DNA from: Sphagnum compactum
Lineage: Eukaryota; Bryophyta; Sphagnopsida; Sphagnales
Reading direction: 5' to 3'
NCBI GenBank assembly: GCA_965153455.1
Contig: OZ234500.1
Span: forward strand, 16,925,579-16,989,578
Length of the DNA: 64,000 nucleotides
Of this stretch, positions 47,950 to 61,439 are shown piece after piece (position 1 is the first letter of the stretch; every line of letters starts with the position of its first letter). The notes beneath the pieces were generated by a model. That model was not told where the DNA came from, did no database searches, and saw nothing but the letters and a program-made list of their open reading frames with translations. A program made the position numbers and the translations under genes.

Positions 47950-50900
47950 TTTGGATTTTTGTTTAATTTACATTATTATAATTGTAATGGATTGTTGTAT
48001 GCCAATAAATAAAATGATGTCTTCCTAAATTAATAAAAATATTTAAAAGTAATTTGGATGTACTATGTACTATGTTAATGTCATTTCGAGTCTTATAAAC
48101 TAAAGGAATCACATGTCTAAAGTACATTTTTTAATAAGTAAATCAAAAGGAAGGCATAAAATCATACAATTGATTTCAAATTTTTTATATAACAAAAACA
48201 TGCCCCCTTCTATGAAAATACATGTTCACTGGATGAACTTGATGAAAAACCAAATCATCATTCAAAAATTTCAAAGTCTTGAAATCTTGAAAGAAAGGGT
48301 TGCAAGGCAAAGGATTCATTTTTTAAACCATTTGATAAAAAAATTATGTTGAATGATTGAAAATGTTTAACTTTAATTGCAGGTCACATGTGAAGGAATT
48401 AAACATGCCAAAAAACATGTTTGGTTGTCCATTGAAACTCATTTTGAGATTTTTGGGGATTTTTTTGCATTTTTGGCATTAAAATAAAATATTTCTACAC
48501 AATTATGTGTGATTGTGAAAAATCACCATCAACACATGATTATCTTTTATTTGACTATTTAAATTTTCTCACTTGAGTTTGTTTCATGTAAATGTTATTT
48601 GTAAAAAGTAGTTTTAAAAAGTCCTTAAGTTTGTTTTTCCTTTTTAGGTACCCCAATCGAAAATGTACCCATTCATAATCCCTATTTAATTGTGCGTATT
48701 TCAAATTGTAAAAAAAAAAACAACAAATGAATTTTTTTAAATAATTTTATTTTCAATATATTAGTATACATGTGTAAGAAATTCACAACCAATTTAATGA
48801 ATAAAAATACTATGTAACAAATGTTTTTAAGTGGTAATTAAATAGTAAAAACACAAAAAACACAATTTGAAATTGTTTTAAATGGCATATTTTTGACAAA
48901 TTTTTATATAAACGTTAACATAATAATCTTAACAAAAATTTGAAAAAAATTATTTAAAAAGAATGATGTATTAAAAAGATTCCAAGAATATTTTTTGAAA
49001 AATTTAGTGAATAAACCCAAGTCTAAAGGGTCAATTAAGGTTCTTATTAGTGTGGTTGAACTCTCCAAATGTTTTCATTTGCTATCACCCAATCCACTTA
49101 TAAGGTGAAAAGTGTTTTATAATTTGTACAATCATTCCCCAAACTTATTTTGTAAACTAGGCGGATGAAAAATAAATGAATGAATTTAATCCAATTTATG
49201 GATGAAAGACCTCCTTCATGAATAAAAATTTGAAAATAAATAAAACAAAAGATTGTTGGACCCAAGCTTACGCTTTGAGTTCAAATTCAACTTTCAAACC
49301 ACACAAGGTTGGCAAATTTTTGAGCCTATCTTGGAGTTTTGGGGCAATGGCAAACACCACTACTAGCAACACCGCGATGGCAATTTATGCCCAAGCACCA
49401 TGTTCAATGCCTATAATTTTCCTTGAACTCTATTGGGCTTTAATGTTGGAGTTTAGCATGCACCGCCCCACACCCAAAATCCATTCCTCTTTGAACATGT
49501 GACCTATTATGAGTTGTTGAACAACACAAGTTCTAAATAATGGTGATCCACCTTGCCCTTCATTTGCTACCTTGTAAGTTGCCTCAAGCTCAAGCCTCCT
49601 TGAGCTTTGTTAATGATGCTGTAAAACTTTACAATGGCCACATGTTGTGTTACACTAAGTGACCAAAACCATCATTAATTCAATTTTAAATGGCGTAAAT
49701 ATGTGTATTAAAAATATATAATAATAGGATGAAAATAGCTTCTTTCACATAATACCTCTAAATAATATCTTGTTTGACGCAAATAATGTGAAATTCTAAC
49801 ACTTAGTGTTCCCTTTGGAAAAGTTTCCCAGGACTGTTAAGTCCATGAATATCCTCATCCTCTCTTACAAAGTTGGTAGCTTTCCAAGTTACTTCACTAA
49901 TTTCCCTAACTTAGTGGCCATTATCTAACCACTAGTTTCTTGTTGAACCTATTTAAAATAGTGGCTTCACTTCATAATAATTAAAAAGTGATAAATCGAC
50001 CTACCATTCATAATTAAAATGTTACTAGGAATCCTTCTACAATAACTAGTCTACAAGACTACCTTTTAACATTAGTGTTGAGCGGTTCTTTGATTTTGTT
50101 AAGAACTTTAGGTTTCATTTTTTTAAATTTTTAAAATAAAAAAACCCTAATTTTGATTCTATGAAAAAATTTCAAATGTCATAACCTTAGGTTCCAATTT
50201 TTAACATTTTTATAATCAAAAGAACCTTCAATTTTGAGTTATAGATTTTTTTTCAAAAAATTGGTGATCCTCATGAAAGAACTAGCAAAGAACCAATAGT
50301 TTAATAGTTTAGAGTAGGTTTCCTTGACTTGGTTATTTATTTTTAAAAATCCCATTTACAGTCAAAATCAGTTCTATGAATCTTTGGAACCTTAGGTCAA
50401 AGGTCAAAATTGGTTCTATGATTTTGAAAGCCATTTGTCAAGGTATACATATGCCCTACCCTTACCCACGAGTTCTATGTTCCAAAAAGTGAAAATTGCC
50501 CAACATTGGTTGAAACTCGATATGTCAAACTATTTTCCAACTAGAACGACTTGATGAGGAGATTATGAAGTGGAACAGGCTGAATTGATTAACTATACCC
50601 TAGATCTCGTAATGTGCTTAATGTCCTATGCTAGATGCCAACTAATTCTTTCCTATATAAATAGCTTGGTAATATAAAAGAAAATAGTCATATTCCTAAA
50701 ACTTTGTTCATGAAATCACACATGTTAATGTACTAAACTCCTTGTGCGGGTTACTATACAACCGATTAAGCTATCTTTTATGTCTTTATCCCTAATTTTT
50801 CAATTTCTAGTTTATTCTTCAGATGTAACCGAATTCCAAAATAATTATCCTTAGAACACACTACCATAGAATGGCTTGTTCAACTTGTGAGTGAGGTTGG

Positions 50901-51090
50901 TAGGCATGGAACTTCCACATTGCCAACTGATGTAGAATCTCAATGATCAGAACTTATCTATGAAGCAAGGTAGTTTGTTTTGTTTTGTTTGTCACGGCGA
51001 GTTCTCCCAAGCCACAGTGCTTCATGTCACACTCTTGGTATCTTCGGAAAGCTCTCAATGAGTAAGGGTGTAACAACTTGGTTTGAGACT
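47950..51090. other. AT-rich DNA without recognisable genes
   Basis: No protein similarity or RNA gene. A minus-strand relic around 49.2-49.5 kb is possible but unrecognised. Confidence 0.3.
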
Positions 51091-51097
51091 ATTTGGA

Positions 51098-51300
51098 GCT
51101 ACGGTGTGGAAGCTATTGATTATTGAATCATTTTCTCAATGAAATTGAAATAAAATTGAAATTGAAATCCATATTGGAGTTCGGGGACATTCTTGGTGTT
51201 ATTGGAAAGCCTTTGACAAGTCAGATTTAATAGAATCTATTTCACAATTTTCAGAGCTAAGGTGTGGAAGATATTGATTTTTGGATGGATTTCATTGCTG
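51098..51300 (+). repeat. Short direct repeat
   Basis: GAGCTACGGTGTGGAAGCTA followed by TTGATTATTGAATCATTTTC (51098-51137) recurs as GAGCTAAGGTGTGGAAGATA followed by TTGATTTTTGGATGGATTTC (51251-51290), a spacing of about 153 bp. Non-coding, diverged; part of an old repeat. Confidence 0.55.
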
Positions 51301-53484
51301 GAAATTCAAACAAACTATAAAAATGGTTTTGGAAGGAAAAATCAGTTGAGCTCTCAATGTGTTCACATTGCTGAATTTAGAAATTTTCAATTCTGAAAAT
51401 GTGAAAAATAAAGAACGTGTTCACACGTGAGCCAACGACGCAGGCTACACTAGTATCTAGTTAAAAATCAAAGAAAATGTAGTAGCCAAGGCATTGACAT
51501 TTGCAACCCTCTTCTTTTTCTTCGAATCAAATGATGCAGTGTAATTTTGAACTTTGACATTGAGCCCATTGAGTATGCAAGAAGGAACTGTGACCAACTT
51601 GAAGACATTTATTCCCAAAACAAACCTTCAAGTTTCAACCACTTGAAACCTGAACTTTTTTGCCAACACTATCTACAACACTTATTTGGAAGAAACATGT
51701 CATTGGAGGTGGAGAGTTAAAAGGCTATTGTTGGGTGGGTATATTGAGTTTAATATATCAGTCACGTAAGGGTAAATACAAATGATCAAAACATATATAT
51801 CTGTTGAGTAAGCGTATATAGCCTTTAAAACAAATTCAAACCAAGGAAGGGCAAAAGGTACCAAGGATTTGCAAAATTATCAATCTCGGTAAAGGTTAAA
51901 AAAATGATGAACATGATAGGGTTAAATATTTCATGAATAATCTCATGTGAGTATAAGTGGGTAAATGTAGGGCAAAAAAATATTGACACAAATATGTCAC
52001 ATTTCAAAGTGAAGAAAGACAATTACTTGTGTAATTGGCATTGCAAACATGAACATGTGAAATCTAAAACATCCTAAAAAATAATTAATCAAATATAATC
52101 AAATCAATCAATAATGTCAAAAGTACATCAGAAAAAAGTTTTTAGAATGAAAAATGCCAATAACATCTAAAGGGATTGAAAGAGCATATGGTAAGAACTT
52201 TGCTATTTAAGGTGATCAATATAATGAATAAAATAAAATGCCACAAAAACATAATACATTCATAATTAGTCACCATAATTTGAACAAAATTTCTTCATAA
52301 TCGCATGCATTGCAATATATGAAAATGCATACATTAGCTACATGATGAATTTGGCATATATCCTTTATTTACTCACTTCTAAACAATTTACCCTCCCTTG
52401 AGTAAATTTGTGAACCCCCACAATAATATACTAGTCAAGTAAACTAAAGATAGGATAAGCCTGAAATATTTACCATCCGGGTAGGGTAATTTTAAAAGGG
52501 TATCAAAAATAATTTAGCAATTGGGTAGGGTATGAATTTATCCTGTTATATATATATATACCTACAGATAATATATTGATTAGTGTGAATGAAAGACATG
52601 AGGTCCCCCAAGACTTAAATGGCAATAAGACTGAGCATTTAAAGCTCTTGGCTGTCCTAAGTACTACATATGCAAGTCATGAGGTCCCAAAGCTTTGAAA
52701 TGGCAGGCCTGATCAAACCTAAAGGGTGTGATAGACACATTAAATAATGTGTCCAGCACAGCACATTCAATAGATAGTATCTTTCCTTGTAATAAATGAG
52801 AGAAAGGAAGCTGTGATTTTCCTCCTTTGGCAACTCATCAAAAGAATGGAATTTCTGTTACAGTACACACTGCAGAAGGTGTTTTTTTGAATTCCATTCC
52901 ACCTCTATTGTCATCAATGCTAAAGTAGACTCAGCATTGGGTCTTGAGTAGGTGGTTCAAATAGAGAGAATTCTGGAATACCAAGTGGGTACCAAGTGTT
53001 TATTTATTAGTCTTTCAGTAGCTCAAAATAGAGAAGACTTATAAGGAGGATTTTGGATTTGGGTAGTTTGTGTTTATTAGTTCTTCAGTTCATATACAGA
53101 TTTTCTGACACTTTGGTGATTTGGGTGCTTGGGTGCTTGAAAGTGGACTGCAAACTGTGATAATAAGATAGTGCGAATAAAACAGCACTCAGAGAACTCT
53201 GGTTGAGTCAAATCAACATTTATACAACCATCTACATTGGCAATGTTCAACTATATTTTGAGCCCATGTTTGTGTCCAGCTTTACTTTTGTGTAGCAATT
53301 GAGATTAGTGTTTTCGCCCTAATATAGGGTACAGTTTGTTGTAGTGACATGCAACTTATTTTTGTTGTGAAATTTCATTATGTCAATTCTCATGCTTTAC
53401 CAATGTAAAGGGTAGTTTATAAAGTGTAACAATTTAAAAAGTGAAACCTTGAAGTTGCCTGGTTTTCCACATCATTAACATAGA

Positions 53485-53511
53485 ATATATATATATATAT
53501 ATATATATATC
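53485..53511. repeat. (TA)n microsatellite
   Basis: About thirteen AT dinucleotides in non-coding DNA. Confidence 0.9.
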
Positions 53512-56500
53512 TAGGGCAAGCTTAAACTTCAAAAAGAATTGTGCACATTCATTAAGGATAGGTTACATAGCAAATCACTTTCCATTGATTTGGGGGGTTT
53601 CAATTTCCTTCCCTATTTATTATTCTGGATAAGCTTTTAGAATGCATACCATTCTATTCCTTTGCATTTACCTTTATATGGGTTAACTCAAAGCATATCC
53701 TCACTATAATGTAATAAAGGAACTCAAAGTTTTCTTAGAGCTGCTCGTTGCCACATATTGAAATGTCAAATATGTGCCTCTCATTACATTCCAACTTTTA
53801 CCTTTAGTATTAATAGTGTAACAACAACTAACCATACAAATCACAATAGAGGAGCCCTTAGAACTAACAAGAAGAGTTATATTGGACAAGCTATGCAAAA
53901 TCAGTCTTCAAAGTTCTTGTAGTTTCTTTGGTTCCACAATTAGCATTCTAACGCCTAACCTTAACAACCATACTAAAAGAACATCATTGTCATGGATTTC
54001 AACATACTGCACGCTAGTGTACTTCAAAAGTCACACTTATAAGCTTGCAAATCTCTTAGCTATTTAATTCAATTTAAAGCCTAAAACAACCATAGATTTC
54101 CAACTTGATCTTTTTGGAATGTGCATAAGGATTAATGCAATTTTAACATACTTAAAAATGTCCAAAATCACTAGATCATTTGTGGCATCCCCAATTTTGA
54201 AAAGTTGGAAATTGGTTTTCTTGAACCATTACATGGCTTTATCCTTGAGATTGAACTTTCCCACTTTACATAGTTTGTAATAAGCATTTTTCCAAAAATA
54301 TGTTTCCATTGCACGAGAATCCAATCCAATCATAAGGTGTCTTCATATTCTCTATCCAATAAATGTTCTTCCATTTCCTATGAATTACCATCTTGATTGA
54401 ACTCTTCATCTTCTTCACTTGAGTGTCCACATTCTAACAAATCTTAAATGTTACCATTTTGAAGAATGCACATCAAAATCTCCAAGCAATGCTCACTTCT
54501 AGCCTCCCACTATCAATAAACTTGCAAATTTCACATGAAAGGAATTGTCCCCAAAATTGAAGCCCATTGTACCTTGCATGGTCAAATTGTATCAACTATT
54601 GTTGCCTTGTCTTTCTCTCTTTGTCAACATGAAGTGTGGCACATTACCAAACACCACACTTGAACTTGAATCAAAGCCACCCACACACATCAACTATACA
54701 AAGTTCACGGAAAGGACATCCAAATTGGGGCCACAACATTGTATGAACTGATGTCTCCGGATCACACCAAAACCTAGTTATCTTCCACTTCAATGTAACT
54801 CTACTGATTTAACTTCCTCTACAATAGTTGGGGACTTGTAAGTGATCTGATAAAAACCTGGAGAGTTCAATATATTTTGGATATGCTCACTTCAGAACTC
54901 CAGCATCTTACCCATAAGATCTGTTGCTTAATTTCTTGCATGTTCATGTAACAAGAACATGCACAAATATGGAATAGACATTGGTAATTAGGAACTACTT
55001 ACAAACGAGGATTATGGGTTAGGTTGTCAATCTTGTTACTCCACAATAAATGATTCAGCTTCTCCCATCCTTAACCACATTGGCATGTCCAGATGTCTCT
55101 CTTGGCTACTGTGCAGATCATTTCTGCCGGGCTTTACCTATTCAGGTGAGGGCTTATGGCAATGGATCCTTAAGTTGGTATTGCTTCTTCAAATGCATGT
55201 GTAGAACCATACTGCAGTTTTGGTGACTCACATTCAGACAACTTCCCAACACCCAAAACTGGAGTAACTACAGATGGCCAAACCTTGATATGTACAAAGA
55301 TGAAGAAACATACCAAAAGCATGAAGAAAACTCTATACAGACTAGGCATGTAATCCATCAAGAAGAGGAATGAGCACACATCAAACTCAAATTAAGACAA
55401 TGCAGAGTACAGTTTGAACCTTGCAAGAGGGAGAACAGAGAGAATCAACACCACTCAAAAAGATTTATGAACATACCCTTTTGAGGACAAAGTGTGCTTC
55501 ATACAGCTCCTCAATTTGGAATCCAGAAGCCCATCTCATATGAAAGACCAGTTTGAAGATTCTGACAGCTGAAACACCAAACATAAAAGGAGTTACTGGT
55601 TAGGCAAACCTCTGTTTTGTAAGAGTAATGTATACAACTGAACAAGAATAAAAGTGACATGTTTGATCCTGCAGATCCACAGGATGACCACAACAGCAGA
55701 GCAGAAATCCTGAAACAATCCAGACACTAATGATCTTTCCATTTTGATAAGAATACTCCAGTGAATGGATTTGGAACACTGGAAGCTCAGATGGCTTTCA
55801 CCATGTAAATGTAAGTGATATTAATGGTGGTGTTATAGCACCACAAGGAGTTGTTTTCACAAGAGTGAAAGGAAAGAGACTTAGAGACACAAAGTGACAC
55901 AGAGGGAGAGAGTTAACGTCCTGTTTGTTGCAATTCTTGAAAGTCTTCAATCCACTATCCTTGTTCATGCTAATGAAACATCAATTGCAACATCATGTGT
56001 AAATTGTAAACTGAACCTTCACATGGATAGTCAAAACTCCAATGCTACAAGAGAAGGAAAGAAGCTTCATCAACATGTACAGAACCTGGTCCAAACATCT
56101 CCTAATATAATGCTGCTGAATCTCTATTCCAACATGCAGGAACACATAGCCCATTCTTGCACACAGACAGTCCCTTGCTCAAACAAAAATAATCCATGAA
56201 TAAGAAAGAGGGTAGAGTAGCACTAGCCATTTCAAAAGAAAACAGATAATCCTCAATAACCAAGTCTACAATAGCATTCTCATTGTCTAACAGAGAGACT
56301 GTGAATCTGAACATGCAGGTAACACCCACCCATAATTGCACATGCAGACACTTTCTTTACCTTAACTTTTTTTCCAATTCCTAAGAAAGAGAGTGGAGTC
56401 AGAACTCTAACCATACAAAGAAAACAGATAATGATCAAGAACTAAGACCTTGGCATTCTTCAATCAGGAGAGATTGAAAATCTGACTACCCAAATCCATT

Positions 56501-58651
56501 CAAAAATCAAGTAAGGACTAACAGTGTGCTGTAGATTAGGTCACCAATTTGTGTCCAAATGAATTAAAACAGCTCTCTTTGAAGATCATGCAGATGAAGA
56601 AGAAAGAGCAGCAAAAAAACTCCGAAATTTTGTCTTAGGATTTGTTATGAAATTGTCTTATAATATACCCAATGTTAGTGGTTGTTATGAACAAATTCTG
56701 GACCGATGATCATCTTTGCACTACCTTGCACTTGCAGAACTTGCCAACTCTATTCCACAATATATCTCCCTCCCATTATTTCCCTTTTTCAACGTCTGTC
56801 CCTACTTGTGGACCTATGTCTCATGGTTGTACTTAATTTTGTTTATTTGCATCTGAGCTCCACTAATGACCCAAGACCATCACCTCTTTGTTTCAAGTTA
56901 GTCAACCTTGCACTGAAAAGGATACAATCTTTTTCTTGTTCAACCATGCTCTCTGCCAAAACCCACAAAATATAAAAGCATCACCTCTCTTGGTGCATCT
57001 TCTCACTTATACAATTACATGAAGAATGTGATTTGAGCTTTACAAAGTAAGCATACAAACTTCCAAGGAATAGATCTGCCTTCCATACCCACATGCCATG
57101 CGCTTTATCTCTTTCAAACATTCCTTGGCAATGCAACAATCCAATTTCCATTATCCATCTTGTCCTTAACTCCAAAATCTTACAGTAGGTCCAATTGCAT
57201 GATGAGATCAAAGATCTCATCCACCTGAGTTCAACCACCCAAGTTAGAAGAAAATAAAGTTTACTGAAAGTGTGCAACATCCCTGTTTAGAATTTGTCTT
57301 GTCAGGTTCAAGATCTGATATATGGGCAATATAGCTTGAGAGAATTCAACTACAAAATCAAGAGGTTGATCACTGGTTTTGTTTTGCTCAACACTGAAAA
57401 ATCACAAATCATTGAAGTGAAATTGCTGTCTTACATATTGAAGTTGCAACATTTCTTTGGTAGCATGTGGATATTTAGTTCAAGATGTGGTGAATTAAAT
57501 GAGGTGTTAGATTTGGGGAAAGCTTAGAAAAATCAAGATAGTTTTGAAGAACCTGATTCTCCACACAACTTTTGAGGAATCTTCTATTGTTTTAGAGAAT
57601 GTTAAGAGGATGTGACTTGGCTAAAGAAGAGCACTGATATATTTTACTTAACATACAAATACTTCACATGACAGAAGAACGAGATTTACTCTAGTGGCCA
57701 GATCTTTGAAGTTATCATAATTCATGTTGGCATTGAATAAAGTACATAATTAGCATACATAGGATTCAGGGACAGCTGGCTGGATTTCTGCAGCACCACA
57801 AGGTGATTTGACAGGTGCTGTTGCTTTGCAATAGAAGTGCTGGGGTCCAATGGTGATGTGGCTACTCAGCTTCTCAAGGCTGTGTGTTTGGATGACAGCA
57901 GCAGACAAGAAGGAGACTGGATGAGAGGAAGTGAGTGGAGAAAATTTAGAGAGTTCAAGTGTTCCTGTGTTTTTCTCCTGCTGCTATGAATTTTATGTTT
58001 CTTTCCAATGTTCTTGTGCAACGTGAGTAGTTTAAGCCTCAGAACTAGTATCATAAATGGGGTAAGGCTCAGTTCAAATGAGGGTGACACTTGAAAATCA
58101 ATTTTACTAAGTAAGTGTTGCTGGAGTTTCCTGTCATGACCAAGTTTTCATCTCTTGGTTGTCACTGCTACTCTGATTGATGACAAATATTCAGTAAGCA
58201 TAGTATTCTTTAATGTGAAAGTTCTTGAGAAATTGACAGATGTTGGACTTGTGTAAAGAGTGTATGGCTGAAAAGGAGTTGTATAATTTTCATTGCTATG
58301 TGATACTAGGTTTACATCACTGGTGTTTTCATGATGGCACTTGATTTCATGTTGTTTTTCTTATGCATTATCGAAGTGTTGGAAATTGCAGAGCTAACAG
58401 ACTCCAATGCAGTCAGAGATACCGTTCATGTTTTGCAATGGTCAAGACTCAAGCCCATGGTTCAGTGGTGATGAGATGAGAGCATAATGTGTGACATGAG
58501 TGTTCACTCTGCAGCCCTGCAGAGGAACCACTTGTGGTTATTGTTTGTATCCTTCCATGATGAATCATGGTACTAAGGTTAGTAACATGAATCCATTTAA
58601 GGATTAATCTACAGAGATTGATGTGCAAGGTGCTGGTGTGAAGGGTTTAGT

Positions 58652-58673
58652 GTTTAGGGTTTAAACCCTAAAC
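58652..58673. repeat. Perfect 22-bp palindrome made of the plant telomere motif
   Basis: GTTTAGGGTTTAAACCCTAA plus AC reads identically on both strands. It is one and a half TTTAGGG units facing their inverse. Could be an interstitial telomere-motif (telobox) pair. Confidence 0.85.
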
Positions 58674-59494
58674 CTGGGATGTAGAATTCCAGATTTTGCT
58701 CCAGAACTAATTCAATAGGATGTTGCTGGAGTCTGATGGTTCGGTGTGAACATCCATTGAAACAGAAGTACACAGTCAGATCCATGTCAATGTTTAATGA
58801 CCAATTTGTAACTGGAAGCAGGAGCACAGTTCTAAGTATTGTCCAATGAAGTGCATGTGGTTTTGACAAGTTTGCAAACTTTGTCAAAGTTTGAGAAATT
58901 TTGTGAGAAGACAAAAGACTTCATGTCTTCAATGTGAGAAGACAAATCATGAATGTGCTGTGTTCATTACAAAGAAGTACTAATGCCTGAGTGGATAGGA
59001 AATGGAAAAAGTCCTATTCAGAAGAACAAGACCAGCACAGCAAGTGTGTTGAGAATGATGAACTTCTCTGGTGTGGCTGAATTAATGTAGATAGATTACA
59101 TACATAATGCTGCTCTTCAGAAGTATGTATGGGGTTTGAGAGGTTTCCTGAAGTTCCATGAATCAGTGATAAGGACTGTAGATTGCTGATTAGTTCTGCA
59201 TTACTCTTCAATTTTTGCTTACAGCACCACAATCCGACTAACTGCCCATCTACCTAGTCAAGCTTTAGTGGCCTGATGTGGGGTTGGAGAAGAAATTTTC
59301 TCTTGCAAGTCCTTTGAACTCTGGGATATCCTTGTCATTATAAATTGCATTTGCAAAAGGTAGGTCTTGATGGCGCCCTAACCCCACTCACAAGATGTCA
59401 TGGCCTCAGCACAAAGACAAACCCACCCTACCCTACTGAGCCAAGTTCTTTCAAAGCACCAGTCTCTTCATACTAGATACAGTTCACAATATTG

Positions 59495-60085
59495 TAACAT
59501 ACAGTTCAGAGGTTCTCGAGCTTCTGATTGGTCCTCCTCTTGGGATGCATAAGCTCTCGTAGGATGTTATACTCCCCGATCAAACTTTGCGGGCTTGCCG
59601 TTTTATTGTTTATTCCTTGCATTGTTCATGTTCTGAACAACACAGTTTATGTTCATTTGGAGGACGGTTACATGTTTTTTGGTCCATCTACGAGCTGGTT
59701 AGAACTCTTCATCCACCAACAAGAGGGTTATTGTGGTGCTCTTGAACCTCTGCACTCGTGATTTGAGACTGTGCCCAAGGCCTTAGGCAGAAACGAAAGG
59801 GCCTGTACTCAGGTCCGTTTCCTTCGTAAAGCAGAGCTGGAATTTTTGCACTTTTTAAAAATAGTGACAACCTGGCTGGTACCTTCCACCGCAGAAGATT
59901 CCACTTACTGAAAACAGGTTTCTTCAGGCAGGTAAGGGAGCTGAAAATACAAAGGAAAAAAATCCAGGCACTGCTTTACGTCTAGTGACCAGCTCAAGCA
60001 TGCTGGTTACCATGAATAATGTGAGCGACTTTAATATTCACTGTTCTCTCGCAAATTACCTTGTCCATTATTGGTTTATTTCCAA
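59495..60085 (+). repeat. Dispersed repeat family B, copy 2
   Basis: Second copy of the repeat at 9.74-10.11 kb, longer by about 0.2 kb because of an insertion with GAAACGAAAGGGCC and AATAGTGACAACC near 59780-59960. Shared landmarks: CAGTTCAGAGGTTCTCGAGC (about 59500), GGTTACATGTTTTTTGGTCC (about 59667), AAGAGGGTTA, GTGCTCTTGAACCTCTGCA, GCTGGTTACCATGAATAAT and ATTGGTTTATTT. A 77-codon open frame across it (59528-59761) is not conserved in copy 1. Confidence 0.65.
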
Positions 60086-60924
60086 AAACAAAACTAGTGG
60101 CTCTGTGGAACAGCTCTACCCCTTCAAACTTCAAACCGACAAACAGTTAAAATAGGAAATATTCTGTCTTTCCCAGAAATTGAACTCATCATAATTTTAG
60201 ACCCGATTAAGACAAGGAGTCAAGGCTAAGAAATCTTGATGCGAATAAGGGGAAATTTTGAATATGTTTGGCCTGCTGTTTGGCCTCAAGCTATTAATAA
60301 AATAATGAATTTTTTTTAGGTCAAGGATTTCCTGTGTAAAGTTGTTGAGGCTAAGAAGTTGGAACCAAGTCTTCAGTGTTTTGTATGCTTTAGTCTTTTT
60401 CTCTCTTGTTATTGTAAGAGACAAAAATAGATAGAGGCAAGATAAGGACTATACAAAAATGGATAGAGACAAAATAGCCAGGTTGCAAAGTTTCATTGAA
60501 TCATATGGTGTAGATTTCAGGGAAAAAATAGTTTTTTTATTTAATACAACATTGATCCCAAGGGTTGGGAATTGGCTCCCCTATCCTTTTTCGCCATTGG
60601 GGCCATCACAGGCCAAACAGTCATGGATTAAAATATTAGGTATATTTTAGTTTGGCCTTCACTCCTAGAGTAAAGTTCTTTGGGACTAGTTTTGGCAGCT
60701 GCACGAATAGGATTGGTTGATTTGGGTTCAACTTTGGGCTCGACTCCTTGTGTGAAGTGGGCCTTAGTTCCCAGTAGCAATAGGTGAACAAAATGCAGAA
60801 CCAAATGAAAACTATGTCCTTCTGTCTTTTATTTAGGTTTTTTAAATTTTGGCTACAGTCAGCCAGTTGGGTTATTTTTTCAGAATGGCTAAAAATATGT
60901 GTTTTTTTGGGTTTTTCTAGTCTG

Positions 60925-61245
60925 TGCCATCTAGTAGCCACCATGTTTCCAAGTGAAAAGAAAACACAATCTGGTGGCCACCAGATCGTCCCTCATAATT
61001 TAGGTCAAGCGATTTAGTGGCCACAAGATCTCTAAGCCCAAATTTTTATTTATTTATTTATATTTTTTTGCTAGGAAACCTGATGGCCACTAGGTCATTC
61101 CATGTTCAATTGCAAAGGATGATTTGGTGGCCAATAGATCGATTTTTTTCTTTTTTTCACTTAAAGACCTAGTGGCCATTAGGTCATCCCTCGCAATCCA
61201 ATGTCGAACGATCTAGTGGCCACCATGTCTTTAAACGGGGAAAAA
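60925..61245 (+). repeat. Palindromic repeat array, left
   Basis: Repeated palindrome cores around GGTGGCCACC (CTGGTGGCCACCAG at 60970, TTTAGTGGCCACAA at 61012, and further variants near 61081, 61122, 61172 and 61213), separated by A/T-rich spacers such as TCCCTCGCAATCCAATGT. Spacing between equivalent positions is about 110 and 90 bp. Spacers lie in the same direction as in the right array. Confidence 0.75.
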
Positions 61246-61439
61246 AACATGTTGTAGCAAAGAGGCAAGTACCCATGTTGCCAAATTGTTGGAACCAAAT
61301 GTTATGGATTGTTTCAAATAAATTACAAGTCAACATATTAGCTTCCTCCTCCAAAGAAATTTTCTACAAACACATGAAAGGAATGAAGTTAGAATTCGGG
61401 AGGGACATATGGAAAATATATTTGAACAAAGTAGTAGGG

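Larger units (their letters stand above)
51300..59490. other. AT-rich DNA without recognisable genes
   Basis: Includes (TA)n at 53485-53511 and TATATA near 52550. From about 54.9 to 59.3 kb composition is a little more balanced, so untranslated transcript or decayed gene sequence is possible, but no coding motif was recognised on either strand. Confidence 0.3.

Noticed and set aside
54060-54480. Possible retrotransposon gag-like reading on the minus strand
   Set aside because: A short stretch reads WF-KT after Lys-rich sequence, but stops are frequent and no zinc knuckle or polymerase block follows.
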